This document shows positions 1-5,121 of a stretch of DNA of 7,537 bases, in pieces. The stretch comes from Candidatus Pelagibacter sp. (GTDB lineage: Bacteria; Pseudomonadota; Alphaproteobacteria; Pelagibacterales; Pelagibacteraceae). The notes under the pieces were generated by a model. That model was not told where the DNA came from. It ran no database searches and saw nothing but the letters and a program-made list of their open reading frames with translations. The position numbers and the translations under genes were made by a program. The stretch spans positions 1-7,537 of the forward strand of contig NZJU01000039.1 of the NCBI GenBank assembly GCA_002692325.1. The letters are read 5' to 3'. Within the stretch, counting starts at the first letter, position 1. Each line of letters opens with the position of its first letter.

Positions 1-352
1 TTAAACCTGAACTGTATGGTCCAAGCATGTAATGAACGCCATCTTGCTTAATTAGTCTTTCAGCTAACTGAGCGGCTCTTTTTGGGTTTGATTCATCATC
101 ATAGTAAATGATTTCAAACTTATATTTCTTACCTTGTACTTCTACTCCACCCATGCTGTTAATTCTTTCAACGGCCATGTTATAACCGTTTTGAGTATGT
201 ACACCATTGGATGAATATTTTCCTGTAAGAGATATCGCAGAACCTAAAACAATGTAGTCTCCCTCCACTTTTGCAAATGAAGATGAGAACGATACAAGAG
301 TTACAGTTATCGCTGAAATAAATGTAATAAATAGTTTTGTAAATTTATTCAT
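1..352 (-). CDS. ABC transporter substrate-binding protein, branched-chain amino acid (LivK) type, partial
   Basis: This is the N-terminal 117 codons of a periplasmic ligand-binding protein; the rest lies beyond the left edge. Residues 1-27 form a Sec signal peptide: a lysine-containing start, a hydrophobic stretch at about 7-22, and a likely cleavage after Ser-Phe-Ala at 25-27. The mature part matches the first lobe of the Peripla_BP_6 (type I) fold: a strand with GSAISLTG, a helix containing NGYNMAVERIN, an INSMGG turn, then YDDESNPKRAAQLAERLI, and GPYSSG at the edge of the binding cleft. This family feeds LivHMGF-type permeases that import branched-chain amino acids, other amino acids, amides or urea; the substrate cannot be told from this part. 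The start is fixed by the signal peptide and by a good ribosome binding site 5 bases upstream. LysE (430-1044) lies upstream on the same strand, 77 bases away, but a good promoter in the gap suggests independent transcription. Confidence 0.9.
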   Translation of the reverse strand, partial: MNKFTKLFITFISAITVTLVSFSSSFAKVEGDYIVLGSAISLTGKYSSNGVHTQNGYNMAVERINSMGGVEVQGKKYKFEIIYYDDESNPKRAAQLAERLIKQDGVHYMLGPYSSGL

Positions 353-357
353 TATTT

Positions 358-364
358 CCTCTCT
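358..364 (-). promoter_or_regulatory. Ribosome binding site of the substrate-binding protein
   Basis: Read on the minus strand, AGAGAGG lies 5 bases before the ATG at 352. It is the strongest Shine-Dalgarno-like sequence in the window, where most other starts have none or a weak one. This fits a binding protein made in large amounts; the expression level is inference. Confidence 0.7.
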
Positions 365-365
365 G

Positions 366-381
366 TTAATTAATTAATTAA
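366..381. repeat. Four tandem TTAA units in the leader of the binding-protein gene
   Basis: Four perfect copies of TTAA lie between the predicted -10 box and the ribosome binding site of the minus-strand binding-protein gene. The sequence is self-complementary and would sit in the first part of the mRNA leader. It may simply be AT-rich drift; as a short tandem repeat it could vary in copy number between strains. Confidence 0.6.
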
Positions 382-387
382 TAAATT

Positions 388-416
388 ATTAAAACAAGAA
401 ATTGGGAAAATGACAA
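388..416 (-). promoter_or_regulatory. Sigma-70-type promoter of the substrate-binding protein gene
   Basis: On the minus strand TTGTCA (411-416; 5 of 6 against TTGACA) is followed after exactly 17 bases by TTTAAT (388-393; 5 of 6 against TATAAT). Transcription would start near 380-382, giving a leader of about 30 bases containing the TTAA repeats and the ribosome binding site. Its position between the LysE stop and the binding-protein start implies that the transporter gene has its own promoter. In a sequence this AT-rich, -10 boxes occur by chance; the paired -35 and exact spacing make this one credible. Confidence 0.6.
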
Positions 417-429
417 CAGTAAGAATTGG

Positions 430-1044
430 TTAAAAATTCTGTGTCGCAGCAATGTAGACTGCTAAAATTAGAAGTACACACGCAGAGATTGTATTTAAGA
501 CCTTTGGTTTGCCTCTTAACCAAATAGATATTTTTTCAGCAGCTAAACCATAAATCATAAGAGTAATGAAATCTAAAACGACGTATGTAATTAATAATAT
601 TAAAAATTGAGATATAATATTTGTACCAAAATTAATAAAAGTTGGAAAAATTGTTCCAAAAAATAAAATAGCTTTTGGACTAAGACCGGCTACTAATAAT
701 CCATCTTTATAAAAGGAAAATGAGGATTTTAAATTTTTACTTTTTTGACTAAAATTTTTTATCTTTGAATTAAACGTGTCGTAAGCTAAATAAATAACAT
801 AAAATATTCCTGCCCATTTTAAATAATATAGGACTTGAGGATTATCACTTAAAAAAGATCCAATTAAAAACACTACTAAGACAGCCTGAATAATGTTTGC
901 AGAAATATCTCCAAAAGCAGTCCAAACAGATCTGCTCAATCCATAATTTAATGTATGTGAAACTATTACAACTCTGGGCGGACCAGGAGAAATGAATAAA
1001 AATAAAATGATTTGTAAAAATATTATATAGTCTGTTGGAAACAT
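430..1044 (-). CDS. LysE/RhtB-family amino-acid exporter
   Basis: A 204-residue inner-membrane protein of the LysE/RhtB (threonine/homoserine/lysine efflux) superfamily. The N-terminal helix (about 6-18) runs into the conserved SPGP motif at 19-22, then the SHTLNYGLSRSVWTAFGD segment where the family has its G-rich turn after helix 1. Further hydrophobic segments lie at about 49-62, 70-85, 117-135, 140-165 and 185-200, with a lysine- and serine-rich loop at 92-107. Length is normal (about 205). Family members export small amino acids or analogues by proton antiport; the substrate here is unknown. The residue after PGP is proline rather than the common asparagine. The ATG at 1044 has no Shine-Dalgarno sequence; ATTATA at 1055-1060 (TATAAT on the minus strand) is a possible -10 box that would give an almost leaderless mRNA. 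It is divergent from the gene at 1070, with only 25 bases between starts. Confidence 0.88.
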   Translation of the reverse strand: MFPTDYIIFLQIILFLFISPGPPRVVIVSHTLNYGLSRSVWTAFGDISANIIQAVLVVFLIGSFLSDNPQVLYYLKWAGIFYVIYLAYDTFNSKIKNFSQKSKNLKSSFSFYKDGLLVAGLSPKAILFFGTIFPTFINFGTNIISQFLILLITYVVLDFITLMIYGLAAEKISIWLRGKPKVLNTISACVLLILAVYIAATQNF

Positions 1045-1069
1045 TTGATTAGTAATTATATATAAAATT

Positions 1070-1366
1070 ATGAAGAAAAAAAGTTTTATCCCTCAAACTA
1101 AAGTCAAAAATCCTGAGCCCAAGGAAAAAGATGATAATTGGATAATTTGGGCTGCTTGGGCAGATAGAATTACTTTTGAGGAGATCAAAGAGAAAACTGG
1201 AAAAAATGAGTCTCAAGTAATTAAGATAATGAGAAAAAATTTAAAACCAGGCTCTTTTAGGCTTTGGAGAAAAAGAGTGCATAATACTAGCATTAAACAT
1301 AGAAAAAAGTTTCAATTAGGAAGAAAAAAACTTAGAGAAAAAATTAAATTTACTGATATATATTGA
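1070..1366 (+). CDS. DUF2805 / TIGR03643-family protein, unknown function
   Basis: A 98-residue, very basic protein. Residues 23-71 match the DUF2805 (TIGR03643) pattern as I know it: a tryptophan-rich first helix (NWIIWAAWADRITFEEI), a helix-turn-helix-like stretch around GKNESQVIKIMRKNL, and the hallmark LKPGSFRLWRKRV near 58-70. After this comes a lysine- and arginine-rich tail (HRKKFQLGRKKLREK). The helix-turn-helix-like pattern and strong positive charge suggest nucleic-acid binding, but no function is established to my knowledge. No signal peptide or membrane segment is seen. The ATG at 1070 has no Shine-Dalgarno sequence. It heads the trio with grx and msrB; its TGA lies 2 bases before the grx ATG at 1369, so the three genes are probably cotranscribed and translationally linked. 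Confidence 0.82.
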   Translation: MKKKSFIPQTKVKNPEPKEKDDNWIIWAAWADRITFEEIKEKTGKNESQVIKIMRKNLKPGSFRLWRKRVHNTSIKHRKKFQLGRKKLREKIKFTDIY

Positions 1367-1368
1367 TT

Positions 1369-1629
1369 ATGAAAAAAGTCACAATGTATACTGGAAATCC
1401 TTGCTCATTTTGCGCAGCAGCTAAAGCATTATTAAAAACCAAAAATGTTGAAATAGAAGAAATTGATATTTGGGCTGATCCAGCAAACGCTAAAGAAATG
1501 TTACAAAGAACAAATGGCGCAAGAACTATTCCTCAAATTTTTATCGGAAATCATTATATTGGTGGTAACGACAAACTTCAGGAAGCGAATAGAAGCGGCG
1601 AATTAGATAAAATAATAGATAGAAAATGA
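1369..1629 (+). CDS. grxC: Glutaredoxin (GrxC type)
   Basis: An 86-residue cytoplasmic thiol-disulfide oxidoreductase of the thioredoxin fold, which uses glutathione to reduce protein disulfides and mixed disulfides. The order is: strand KKVTMYTG, active site Cys12-Ser-Phe-Cys15, strand at 27-34 (VEIEEIDI), cis-proline motif TIPQIFIG at 53-60 with Pro55, and the glutathione-binding GG-D turn at 65-68. Length matches GrxC (about 85). The active site is CSFC instead of the usual CPYC; both cysteines are kept, so dithiol chemistry is possible, but replacing the proline normally shifts the redox potential. I chose ATG at 1369 over an in-frame TTG at 1363, because it gives the standard MKKV start and avoids overlap with the upstream stop. 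Its TGA overlaps the ATG of msrB by 4 bases (ATGA), so translation of the exported MsrB is probably coupled to it. Confidence 0.92.
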   Translation: MKKVTMYTGNPCSFCAAAKALLKTKNVEIEEIDIWADPANAKEMLQRTNGARTIPQIFIGNHYIGGNDKLQEANRSGELDKIIDRK

Positions 1630-2078
1630 GGAGAAATTTTTTAAAATTTATAGGTTTAACATTTTTTTCTTTTTTCATACTTCCTTTTAGCTCAATATTT
1701 GCAAATACAAAAAAAATTATAAATAAAAATCTCTCGGAGAAGCAGAAAGAAATTATGTTTAATGAGGGAACAGAAAGACCTTTTTCAAGTAATTTACTGA
1801 GGGAAAGCAGAAAGGGTTTTTACCACTGCGCTAATTGTGGAAATAAACTTTTTGCTTCCACGAGTAAATTCGACAGTGGCACAGGTTGGCCATCATTTTC
1901 CGAGGCTCTGCCTGGAGCATTTAAAACTAAAATTGATTATAAATTTGGAATGAGAAGAACAGAATATCATTGTGCTAAATGCGGTGCGCATCATGGACAT
2001 GTTTTTAATGATGGCCCTAGTAAAAGTGGTAAAAGATTTTGTAATAATGGTCTTTGTTTGATTTTTAAACCTGAATAA
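1626..2078 (+). CDS. msrB: Exported peptide-methionine (R)-S-oxide reductase MsrB, twin-arginine-type signal
   Basis: A 150-residue protein that reduces methionine-R-sulfoxide in proteins. Residues 1-26 form an export signal: MRRNFLK matches the twin-arginine consensus RRxFLK, followed by a hydrophobic core (8-25) and possible cleavage after Ala26. The MsrB domain spans about 35-149: GTERPF (48-53), first zinc pair Cys68/Cys71, SGTGWPSF (84-91), second zinc pair Cys116/Cys119, GHVFNDGP (124-131), and catalytic Cys139 in the RFCNN motif. The family's usual recycling cysteine (SGCGWPSF in E. coli) is threonine here (Thr86); an extra Cys144 lies five residues after Cys139 and could take over that role. 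Predicted location is the periplasm, soluble or membrane-anchored. The very hydrophobic core could also suit Sec. The gene overlaps grx by 4 bases and ends 2 bases from the opposing ribokinase gene. Confidence 0.92.
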   Translation: MRRNFLKFIGLTFFSFFILPFSSIFANTKKIINKNLSEKQKEIMFNEGTERPFSSNLLRESRKGFYHCANCGNKLFASTSKFDSGTGWPSFSEALPGAFKTKIDYKFGMRRTEYHCAKCGAHHGHVFNDGPSKSGKRFCNNGLCLIFKPE

Positions 2079-2080
2079 AA

Positions 2081-2986
2081 TTATTTTACATCTTGGATAA
2101 AGGGCATTGCATCTCCTGCTCCAAGTTTAGTTGTAGATATTCCAGCTACTTTATTTGCTAATTCTAAACACTCTTTAATAGATTTTTCTTTAATTAAACT
2201 AAAAGCTAAAGCTCCATTAAACGCATCTCCTGCTCCAGTAGTATCAATGGCTTTTACAGAGCTAGCTTTTAAGTAAATTTCTTCTTTTCCATCAGAATAA
2301 AATAAACCTTTTTCCCCAAGAGTAATTATTACTTTTTTTATTCCTAAATTTATCAGTTTATCTGCTGCTCGTTTTGCCTCTTGGTCATTAGTAATCTTTA
2401 TTCCAGTATAAAATTCGGCTTCGGTTTCATTAGGTGTAAAAAAATCGATATTATTATAAAATTCTTTTGAAATTTCCGATGCTGGCGCAGGGTTTAAAAT
2501 AGTAATACATCCATTTTCTCTAGCAGTTTTTAAACAATGTAAGGTTACATCTTTTGGAACCTCTAATTGAGTTAAAAAAATTTTTGATCTTTTTATTAAA
2601 TTAATTTGTTTTTCAATTTCACTAAGTTTTAAAGAAGTTGGGGCACCTACAATTACATTTATTGAGTTTTTTCCAGTATTTTGATCAACTAAAATTCCAG
2701 CTACGCCAGTTTGTTGGCTACTATCTTGAATTATATTCTCTGTAGAAATTTTATTTTTTTCAAGTGTTTTTAGAGCTAACTCTCCATATGCATCTTTACC
2801 AATTTTACTTATAAAATTTGTTTTTCCACCAAGTCTTGAGATCGCTATGGCTTGATTACATCCTTTTCCACCTGGACCGATATTATATTTATTTCCTAAA
2901 ATAGTTTCACCTATTGATGGGATTTTAGGTCCAGAAAAACTTATATCGGCAACAAATATACCTAAAACTGAAACTTCTGTCATCAT
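2081..2986 (-). CDS. rbsK: Ribokinase-like sugar kinase (PfkB family)
   Basis: A 301-residue cytoplasmic kinase of the PfkB/ribokinase family, most likely phosphorylating D-ribose to ribose 5-phosphate with ATP. Visible motifs in order: GIFVAD near the start (9-14; the substrate-contacting region, NAD in E. coli RbsK), PfkB signature 1 around GPGGKGCNQA (37-46), NPAPA in the middle, TPNETEAE before the nucleotide site, ITLGEKG, and signature 2 DTTGAGDAFNG starting at Asp248, with Asp254 as catalytic base. Length is typical (about 300). GIFVAD followed by GPGGKG resembles the alphaproteobacterial ribokinase subgroup as I recall it, so a related sugar or nucleoside substrate cannot be excluded. 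The start is ATGATG: ATG at 2986 overlaps the ccdA stop as ATGA, and ATG at 2983 would be equally coupled. No ribose transporter or other sugar gene lies nearby; ccdA is an unusual partner. Confidence 0.88.
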   Translation of the reverse strand: MMTEVSVLGIFVADISFSGPKIPSIGETILGNKYNIGPGGKGCNQAIAISRLGGKTNFISKIGKDAYGELALKTLEKNKISTENIIQDSSQQTGVAGILVDQNTGKNSINVIVGAPTSLKLSEIEKQINLIKRSKIFLTQLEVPKDVTLHCLKTARENGCITILNPAPASEISKEFYNNIDFFTPNETEAEFYTGIKITNDQEAKRAADKLINLGIKKVIITLGEKGLFYSDGKEEIYLKASSVKAIDTTGAGDAFNGALAFSLIKEKSIKECLELANKVAGISTTKLGAGDAMPFIQDVK

Positions 2987-3696
2987 CCAAGCTTAGTAAG
3001 AAAAGGAAAAGTTGTCAAAATATAATAGCTTATTACTTGAATTTGATTTGTAAGTATTAATATGCCGGTTATTAGTAAAATTATTCCGCCACCTTTTTTT
3101 ACTTTTGAATAGTGTTTACCAAAACCTTTTTTAGAATTTAAAAAAATTGTCATGTAATATCCTGATAGTATAAAAGGAATTGCCAATCCTAGAGAATATA
3201 ATGAGAGTAAAATTACGCCACTTACTAAAGTGGTTTCAATTGCCGACAAAGCTAAGATTGAACCTAAAATAGGACCTATACAGGGTGTCCAACCAAAAGC
3301 AAACGCAGATCCTACAACAAAAGGAAAAATAAAATTATCTTTATAATTTCCCGTATCTATTTTTTTATCTTGATTAAGAAAATTGAAATTTAATAAACCA
3401 ATAAAATTTAAAGAAAATATTATGATTATAATCCCGGCAGCTATTCTTAACTCTTTGCCAAAAAAAATTAATACATTTCCAAGAAAAGATGCAGCTACTC
3501 CTAAACTAATAAAAACAAATGAGAATCCTAATGTGAAAATAATTGTTTTAAAAAGAACAATCTTTTTATCTTTTTCAATTTCATCAAGTTTTTTTCCTGT
3601 GATATAAGATATGTATCCCGGTATGATAGGTAAAACACAAGGGGTTAAGAAACTTATAAAACCTGCTCCAAATGCTAAGAATGATTTAATTAACAT
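2983..3696 (-). CDS. ccdA: CcdA-family transmembrane thiol-disulfide transporter (DsbD core type)
   Basis: A 237-residue inner-membrane protein that passes reducing equivalents from cytoplasmic thioredoxin to periplasmic acceptors, supporting cytochrome c maturation and periplasmic disulfide reduction. It has about six membrane segments (roughly 5-33, 48-75, 83-103, 122-146, 155-180, 202-222) and the two hallmark redox cysteines: Cys20 in FLTPCVLPIIPGY and Cys139 in FGWTPCIGPILG, related by the internal repeat of the family. The size fits CcdA alone, without the periplasmic and thioredoxin domains of full DsbD. No thioredoxin-like partner (CcmG, ResA) or cytochrome gene is adjacent. The exported MsrB of this window is a candidate end-user of the electrons (inference). 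It overlaps the ribokinase gene by 4 bases and is divergent from the small membrane protein at 3720, with 23 bases between start codons. Confidence 0.93.
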   Translation of the reverse strand: MLIKSFLAFGAGFISFLTPCVLPIIPGYISYITGKKLDEIEKDKKIVLFKTIIFTLGFSFVFISLGVAASFLGNVLIFFGKELRIAAGIIIIIFSLNFIGLLNFNFLNQDKKIDTGNYKDNFIFPFVVGSAFAFGWTPCIGPILGSILALSAIETTLVSGVILLSLYSLGLAIPFILSGYYMTIFLNSKKGFGKHYSKVKKGGGIILLITGILILTNQIQVISYYILTTFPFLTKLG

Positions 3697-3721
3697 AATT
3701 TAATGATACAATTAACATAAT
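3688..3721. repeat. 12-base direct repeat covering two divergent start sites
   Basis: AATTAACATAAT occurs at 3688-3699 and again, perfectly, at 3710-3721, an offset of 22 bases. The first copy contains the ccdA start codon (CAT at 3694-3696 on the plus strand); the second contains the first two bases of the ATG of the small membrane protein at 3720. The 22-base offset means the duplicated ATG on the minus strand (3716-3718) is out of frame with ccdA. This could be a local duplication or a binding site for a regulator of both genes; nothing here decides. Confidence 0.55.
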
Positions 3722-4061
3722 GATTATTAAATATTTAAGTTTTTTACTAGGGCTAATTTGGTCCTATTCATTTATAAAGACTCAATCAATTTTTAGTAAT
3801 AAAACTGCCTTATTATTCAAGTTATTTATATCAAAAGTATCCTGGTTTACTTTCATTGCGGCATGCTACTTTGGGTACAAAAATTTTTCATTTAAAGCAA
3901 CACTTATTGGCATTGCTATTGCTATAATAATTGTTCATTCATTTTTTTTCTTTTTATCTAATTATCTTCATAAAAAAATAGGTTATGAATATCTTTTAAG
4001 AATAAAAACTGTTTTTGAATACTTATTAGTTGGTTTTATTGTATATTTTTTAATTTTTTAA
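3720..4061 (+). CDS. Small membrane protein, three helices, unknown family
   Basis: I do not recognise this 113-residue protein. It has three strongly hydrophobic segments: about 2-20 (possibly a signal anchor), about 40-52 leading to FKATLIGIAIAIIIVHSFFFFLS at about 58-80, and about 97-113 at the extreme C-terminus. Between the last two lies a short basic stretch (YLHKKIGYEY) that is probably cytoplasmic. There is one cysteine (in AACYFGY) and no obvious catalytic motif. Codon use is as AT-rich as its neighbours and the frame is open with no internal stop. It is divergent from ccdA with 23 bases between starts and overlaps the end of the histidine phosphatase gene by 4 bases tail to tail; such packing supports a real gene. 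There is no clear Shine-Dalgarno sequence. A link to CcdA or to membrane redox would be guesswork from position alone. Confidence 0.65.
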   Translation: MIIKYLSFLLGLIWSYSFIKTQSIFSNKTALLFKLFISKVSWFTFIAACYFGYKNFSFKATLIGIAIAIIIVHSFFFFLSNYLHKKIGYEYLLRIKTVFEYLLVGFIVYFLIF

Positions 4062-4627
4062 TCAGTAACAATAGTATTCAATACATTAAATTTTTTATCA
4101 GTAATAACTATTTCACCTGAACTTGGCACTGCATTTGTTATTGCGGTTATTATACTGTAATGGGTTACGAAAACTAAATTACCTCCTTCTCCACTCCAAT
4201 TATTTACAAATTTTTTTAATTGTTTGAGTTGTTTCGTTTGATTTTTTGCAAAGGCTGCCTGAAATGTCGAATTTAAAGCAGGAAATTCTTTATAATCTTT
4301 AAATGCATATTTAGCAGTATCTTTACATCTGCACCATTGACTACTTAAGACTTGATCAATGGGAATGTTGTTTTTTTTAAACAATCTACCTATAGCTCTT
4401 GATTGATTGATACCAGCTTCATTTAAATTCCTCTGAGTTTTGCAATCTTTTAATTTAAAACCAGGAGGGTCTCCTCCTCCAGGAGCTAGTGAATGTCTAA
4501 TAAAAATAATTTTGTTTCCCTCTGCTGCAACTTTCCAAGCTTTTTCTGATGAGTGAAGAGGTTGAAATATTAATATTGAAAAAATTCCTATTAAAAAATT
4601 TATAAGGGAAGTATGTTTATCTTTCAT
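4058..4627 (-). CDS. Exported histidine phosphatase family protein
   Basis: A 189-residue protein of the histidine phosphatase superfamily (phosphoglycerate-mutase-like fold, branch 1). An N-terminal signal (hydrophobic core about 8-22, cleavage probably around 25-28) suggests a periplasmic location. The catalytic motif is IIFIRHSLAPGGGDP (40-54) with phospho-acceptor His45; the third residue of the usual RHG is Ser46. Then come DCKTQRNLNEAG (61-72), SSQWCRCKDTA (95-105) with Arg100, and the second catalytic histidine His156 in FVTHYS. The RH-APGGGDP, DC-TQRNL and QWCRC set is, as I recall, typical of a proteobacterial exported subgroup whose substrate is unknown. Cys62, Cys99 and Cys101 could form a disulfide in the periplasm. 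The start ATG has no Shine-Dalgarno sequence and follows a 119-base gap; the gene converges on the small membrane protein with a 4-base overlap. Confidence 0.87.
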   Translation of the reverse strand: MKDKHTSLINFLIGIFSILIFQPLHSSEKAWKVAAEGNKIIFIRHSLAPGGGDPPGFKLKDCKTQRNLNEAGINQSRAIGRLFKKNNIPIDQVLSSQWCRCKDTAKYAFKDYKEFPALNSTFQAAFAKNQTKQLKQLKKFVNNWSGEGGNLVFVTHYSIITAITNAVPSSGEIVITDKKFNVLNTIVTD

Positions 4628-4746
4628 GGCGGTCTAAAAGACAACTTAACAAATTTATGGTGTCTTGGTCTATTTACCATAATGGATTAATTTAAGAACT
4701 TATTAGGTTGTATTCAAAAACTTAATACGTGTGTGCACAACTCTAG
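4628..4746. other. Largest intergenic gap, with several small inverted repeats
   Basis: This stretch lies between the stop of the second msrB and the start of the phosphatase gene, both on the minus strand, so it should hold the end of one transcript and the promoter or leader of the next. Visible structure: TTATGGT (4655-4661) with ACCATAA (4676-4682), a perfect 7-base stem with a 14-base loop; AAGACA (4638-4643) with TGTCTT (4661-4666), which shares base 4661 with the former stem and so competes with it; GGTCTA directly repeated at 4631 and 4667; and GTATT (4710-4714) with AATAC (4724-4728) around a 9-base loop. None is GC-rich or followed by a clear T-run, so no classical terminator can be called. 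On the minus strand TTGAAT, 17 bases, TAAATT (4 of 6 each) is a weak promoter candidate. I see no open reading frame or tRNA. Confidence 0.5.
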
Positions 4747-5121
4747 TTACTTTTTTGGTTTAAAAACAAGACAAGTACCATTATTACAATATCTCTTTCC
4801 AGTTGGTCTTGGGCCGTCATCGAATAAATGACCATGGTGTCCTCCACATTGTTTGCAATGATATTCCTTTCGAGGATATCCAATATGCATGTCTGTTTTA
4901 ATTTCAAAAACATTTTGTAATGACTCATAAAAAGATGGCCAGCCAGTTCCACTTTCATATTTTTTGCTTGAGTCAAACAACTTAGCTCCACAATCTACAC
5001 AATGATATGAGCCCTCTCTTTTTTCGTTATTAAGTGGACTTGAGTTAGGTGGCTCTGTACCTTCTTGTCTTAGAATGTAATTTTGTTCTGGAGATAAATT
5101 AGGATTCCACTCTTTACTCAT
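4747..5121 (-). CDS. msrB: Cytoplasmic peptide-methionine (R)-S-oxide reductase MsrB
   Basis: A 124-residue MsrB without a signal peptide, so cytoplasmic. Motifs: [17 protein letters not shown] (9-25), first zinc pair Cys41/Cys44 ([11 protein letters not shown]), SGTGWPSF (57-64), second zinc pair Cys89/Cys92, [12 protein letters not shown] (93-104), and catalytic Cys112 in [11 protein letters not shown]. As in the exported paralogue at 1626, the usual recycling cysteine is threonine (Thr59) and a second cysteine (Cys117) follows the catalytic one by five residues. It repairs methionine-R-sulfoxide in cytoplasmic proteins with thioredoxin or another thiol donor. Its start lies inside the end of cysE (8-base overlap), with AAGG at 5128-5131 six bases before the ATG, so it is translated in the cysE operon. 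Length is normal for a minimal MsrB. The two paralogues are similar over the whole domain, so the pair probably arose by duplication or shares one ancestor within this lineage. Confidence 0.94.
   Translation of the reverse strand: MSKEWNPNLSPEQNYILRQEGTEPPNSSPLNNEKREGSYHCVDCGAKLFDSSKKYESGTGWPSFYESLQNVFEIKTDMHIGYPRKEYHCKQCGGHHGHLFDDGPRPTGKRYCNNGTCLVFKPKK

Noticed and set aside
1363..1368. TTG at 1363 as the glutaredoxin start
   Set aside because: It adds only two residues and overlaps the upstream stop; ATG at 1369 gives the normal GrxC N-terminus.
2060..2100. Bidirectional terminator between the convergent exported msrB and ribokinase genes
   Set aside because: Only two bases separate the stops and I could not find a convincing stem-loop there.
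3383..3607. Plus-strand open frame of 74 codons antisense to ccdA
   Set aside because: It lies wholly inside the well-supported ccdA gene, resembles nothing known and has the composition expected of a reverse frame.
4707..4741. Inverted repeats GTTGT/ACAAC and GTATT/AATAC as a transcription terminator of the second msrB
   Set aside because: The stems are short and AT-rich, separated by mismatches, and no T-run follows on the minus strand.
4743..4991. Minus-strand open frame of 82 codons overlapping the second msrB
   Set aside because: It is an alternative frame of msrB, whose own frame carries all zinc and catalytic cysteines of the family.
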